This document shows, in pieces, positions 62,171-64,000 of a stretch of 64,000 nucleotides of DNA (position 1 is the first letter of the stretch; each line of letters opens with the position of its first letter). Where the stretch lies: the NCBI GenBank assembly GCA_023055355.1, contig JALJCS010000004.1, forward strand, positions 28,672,744-28,736,743. Direction: 5' to 3'. The notes beneath the pieces were generated by a model. The model made no database searches and was not told the DNA's origin. It saw only the letters and a list, made by a program, of their open reading frames with translations. Origin of the DNA: Agelaius tricolor. Its lineage: Eukaryota > Chordata > Aves > Passeriformes > Icteridae. The position numbers and the translations under genes were made by a program.

Positions 62171-64000
62171 ATGCTAGTGTTTACATTATTATTACTGGCA
62201 GATATTTTCTTAGAGGAGATCTGCCCTACTAATTTTTTTTTCTTATGATTTAGAAGCTCTTTTACTGCTTGGGTTTGCTGCAGCACTGGAATAGAAATTG
62301 TCAAACTTTGTGAAATGCAACGTAAAACAGCACTGATGGTATTCTAATAGGTGAAAAAGTGTTAAACACATTTTCCCTTTATCTCTCTGCAGGGTCCTGT
62401 TTACTAGAGCTTAAATCTCTTCTAAATAGCAGCCTGAAACCCCTCTATTTTGCTTCCTACTACATTCCCACTGGGGCACTACCATGTTTCTTGATATTAT
62501 TCTTCATCATGCTACCTCTTAATAGCAATGAAAATACTACTGAGAATGACTTTACAGGAGAAGAAACACTGATTTACTTGGCTGTAAAATCATTCCTGGA
62601 AGACTTCCTGCTTGTGTTGTACTCTTAAGAGGGAGACTGTGTTTCAGTCTGTTTGTGAAATCAAGGTTAGGCAAGTGAGAGGTCCTAATAGGCCTCTCTT
62701 AGCTCCATCACCTGCTATTGTCTTTCTGGACTATATACACAGGTGATATTGAATGGCCAGGATTAATCATGATTGAGGGATCAAGAAAATATTGAGAAAA
62801 CATTTAATGGCAAAATATCTTTCAGTCTCATAAAATACATCACATACAAAATTCTTAATCAGCTTTTTTCATTATACTTCATGTATACTGCTACCTGTAG
62901 AAGTGGGAATTACTCTGGCTTTCTTAGACCAGTATTCGTTTCTCCTGGTTTATCTAGTTTTTTGAAAGACTTTTCAGTTTTGTTCTATAAGGAAACTAAT
63001 TGAACTAAATTAGGTACCAGATTTTCTGAATTTTGAAAATCCAGATTTTGATATCATTCTTCACACTTTGATGTTTTAATTTGAGAGATTTATATTTTCC
63101 TCCTCTTTCATGTTGCTGCTTAGAGCCAAAGACACATCTCTTGATGTTCTTTCTTGATTGAAAGCAAATGGTTAAATAAGGAATATTTTACTCTAAACTT
63201 TATTTGAAGAATACATATTTTTCACACTTCATATTTGCAAGGATGACAGTAAACAGAGTGTACTCACACATCCTGAAAATGACTGTCAGATGTTGATGGC
63301 AGTTATTGTATCAGCGAGGGGAAAATTGCTCTTAATAAGAAAACAATTTTTGTTATCAGTATAATCTCTTTGTCAAAACCAAAAAATCCTAAATATAAAT
63401 AACTTCCAATTCTGTGGGGGAAAATAAATTACTATGAAAGGAGAATTTAAGGGATATACCAACGTTTGATGCAGTCTTTCATCCTTTTAAACATTTTTAG
63501 TAAAATGATAGAAGCACGGAATCTACTCTCTGATATTACATCAGACTAAGTATCTCCAGCTTGTAGAAGATTCAACTTCTGGCTCACCTTTCCTGCTTAT
63601 AATGAACCTGATATTCTATTTTTTCAGTGCTTCCATCTTTAAAGATTTTCTACACACTTTTTATAATCTCAATCTGAAGCTAACTAATGTTACAGTGTTA
63701 AATTGGTCGAAATTCCCAGCATCTAAATGATATTACTCAGAATTAGGTTATCCCAGTGTGACCGTTGTTTGCATTGAGTTAATTATAAGTCATTTATTTT
63801 ATTCCTTCTCTTCTCTCAATTTTTTTATCTGGGTGTAGGTGTTTCTTTCCTTTCCAGAGCACAAAAGTGACTTCTTGGTCATGAGTCCATATAGGACCTC
63901 ATTTTCTATTCTGTGCCATATCCACATATACAACCAGACTGTTTCCCTTAAAAAAAAAAAAAAAAAATAAGGGCTTGACTACTATGTCATTTTCATGACA
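62171..64000. other. AT-rich non-coding stretch
   Basis: No recognised gene or interspersed repeat. A frame at 62359-62628 (plus) follows a pyrimidine-rich CTCTCTGCAG that resembles a splice acceptor, but the peptide matches nothing I know. Confidence 0.6.
63950..63967. repeat. Poly-A run, 18 bp
   Basis: Eighteen consecutive A near the right edge of the window. No retroposon body recognised upstream. Confidence 0.88.

Noticed and set aside
62359..62628. Possible exon: pyrimidine-rich CTCTCTGCAG followed by an open frame
   Set aside because: The peptide matches nothing known, no partner exon was seen, and pyrimidine-AG is common by chance in AT-rich DNA.
1..64000. CRISPR array, operon, tRNA, rRNA or prokaryotic mobile system
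   Set aside because: No spaced direct-repeat array, gene cluster or structured RNA gene was seen. The repeat content is avian throughout.

Overview
The window looks like an AT-rich, gene-poor stretch of a bird nuclear genome, either a gene desert or part of a very long intron. The clearest evidence is a set of CR1 retrotransposon copies ending in the avian CR1 3' terminus (ATTCTATGATTCTGTGAT-like, or its reverse complement), plus endogenous-retrovirus LTRs of types that I know as common in neoavian genomes. I see no protein-coding gene, exon chain, rRNA, tRNA or CRISPR array that I can support. Open frames are short (153 codons at most) and lie in repeats, simple sequence or random AT-rich DNA. 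Family assignments come from memory of consensus sequences, not from a search.

Layout. 1-18.58 kb is AT-rich single-copy-looking DNA with small tandem repeats, one long poly-T and a possible decayed repeat near 16.6-17.0 kb. 18.58-19.21 kb is a solo ERVL-type LTR on the minus strand with a 27-bp ATA microsatellite. 21.48-22.2 kb is a fragment of a second avian ERV family, also minus, containing a long hairpin. 22.2-33.3 kb is AT-rich DNA with several perfect or near-perfect inverted repeats and a TA microsatellite. 33.3-42.1 kb is a CR1 cluster: four minus-strand fragments, then a rare long (about 2.9 kb) decayed plus-strand CR1 with remnants of both endonuclease and reverse transcriptase. 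47.87-48.69 and 49.55-50.08 kb are two more plus-strand CR1 3' fragments. 52.6-53.3 kb is a second copy of the ERV family seen at 21.5 kb. 53.3-61.4 kb is AT-rich, with a 68-bp near-perfect palindrome at 56.2 kb and a 213-bp almost pure pyrimidine tract at 59.6 kb. 61.38-62.17 kb is an isolated GC-rich block of unknown origin. The window ends in AT-rich DNA with an 18-bp poly-A.

The transposon-derived parts are all broken. The RT motif FADD is mutated in both CR1 copies where I could read it, and the LTR's TATA and poly-A signals have drifted. Nothing suggests that the elements still work or that genes here form a pathway. The best candidates for a closer look are the GC-rich block, the large inverted repeats (possible template-switch mutations), the pyrimidine tract, and the tandem duplication inside the long CR1. 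I did not find a convincing new biological system.
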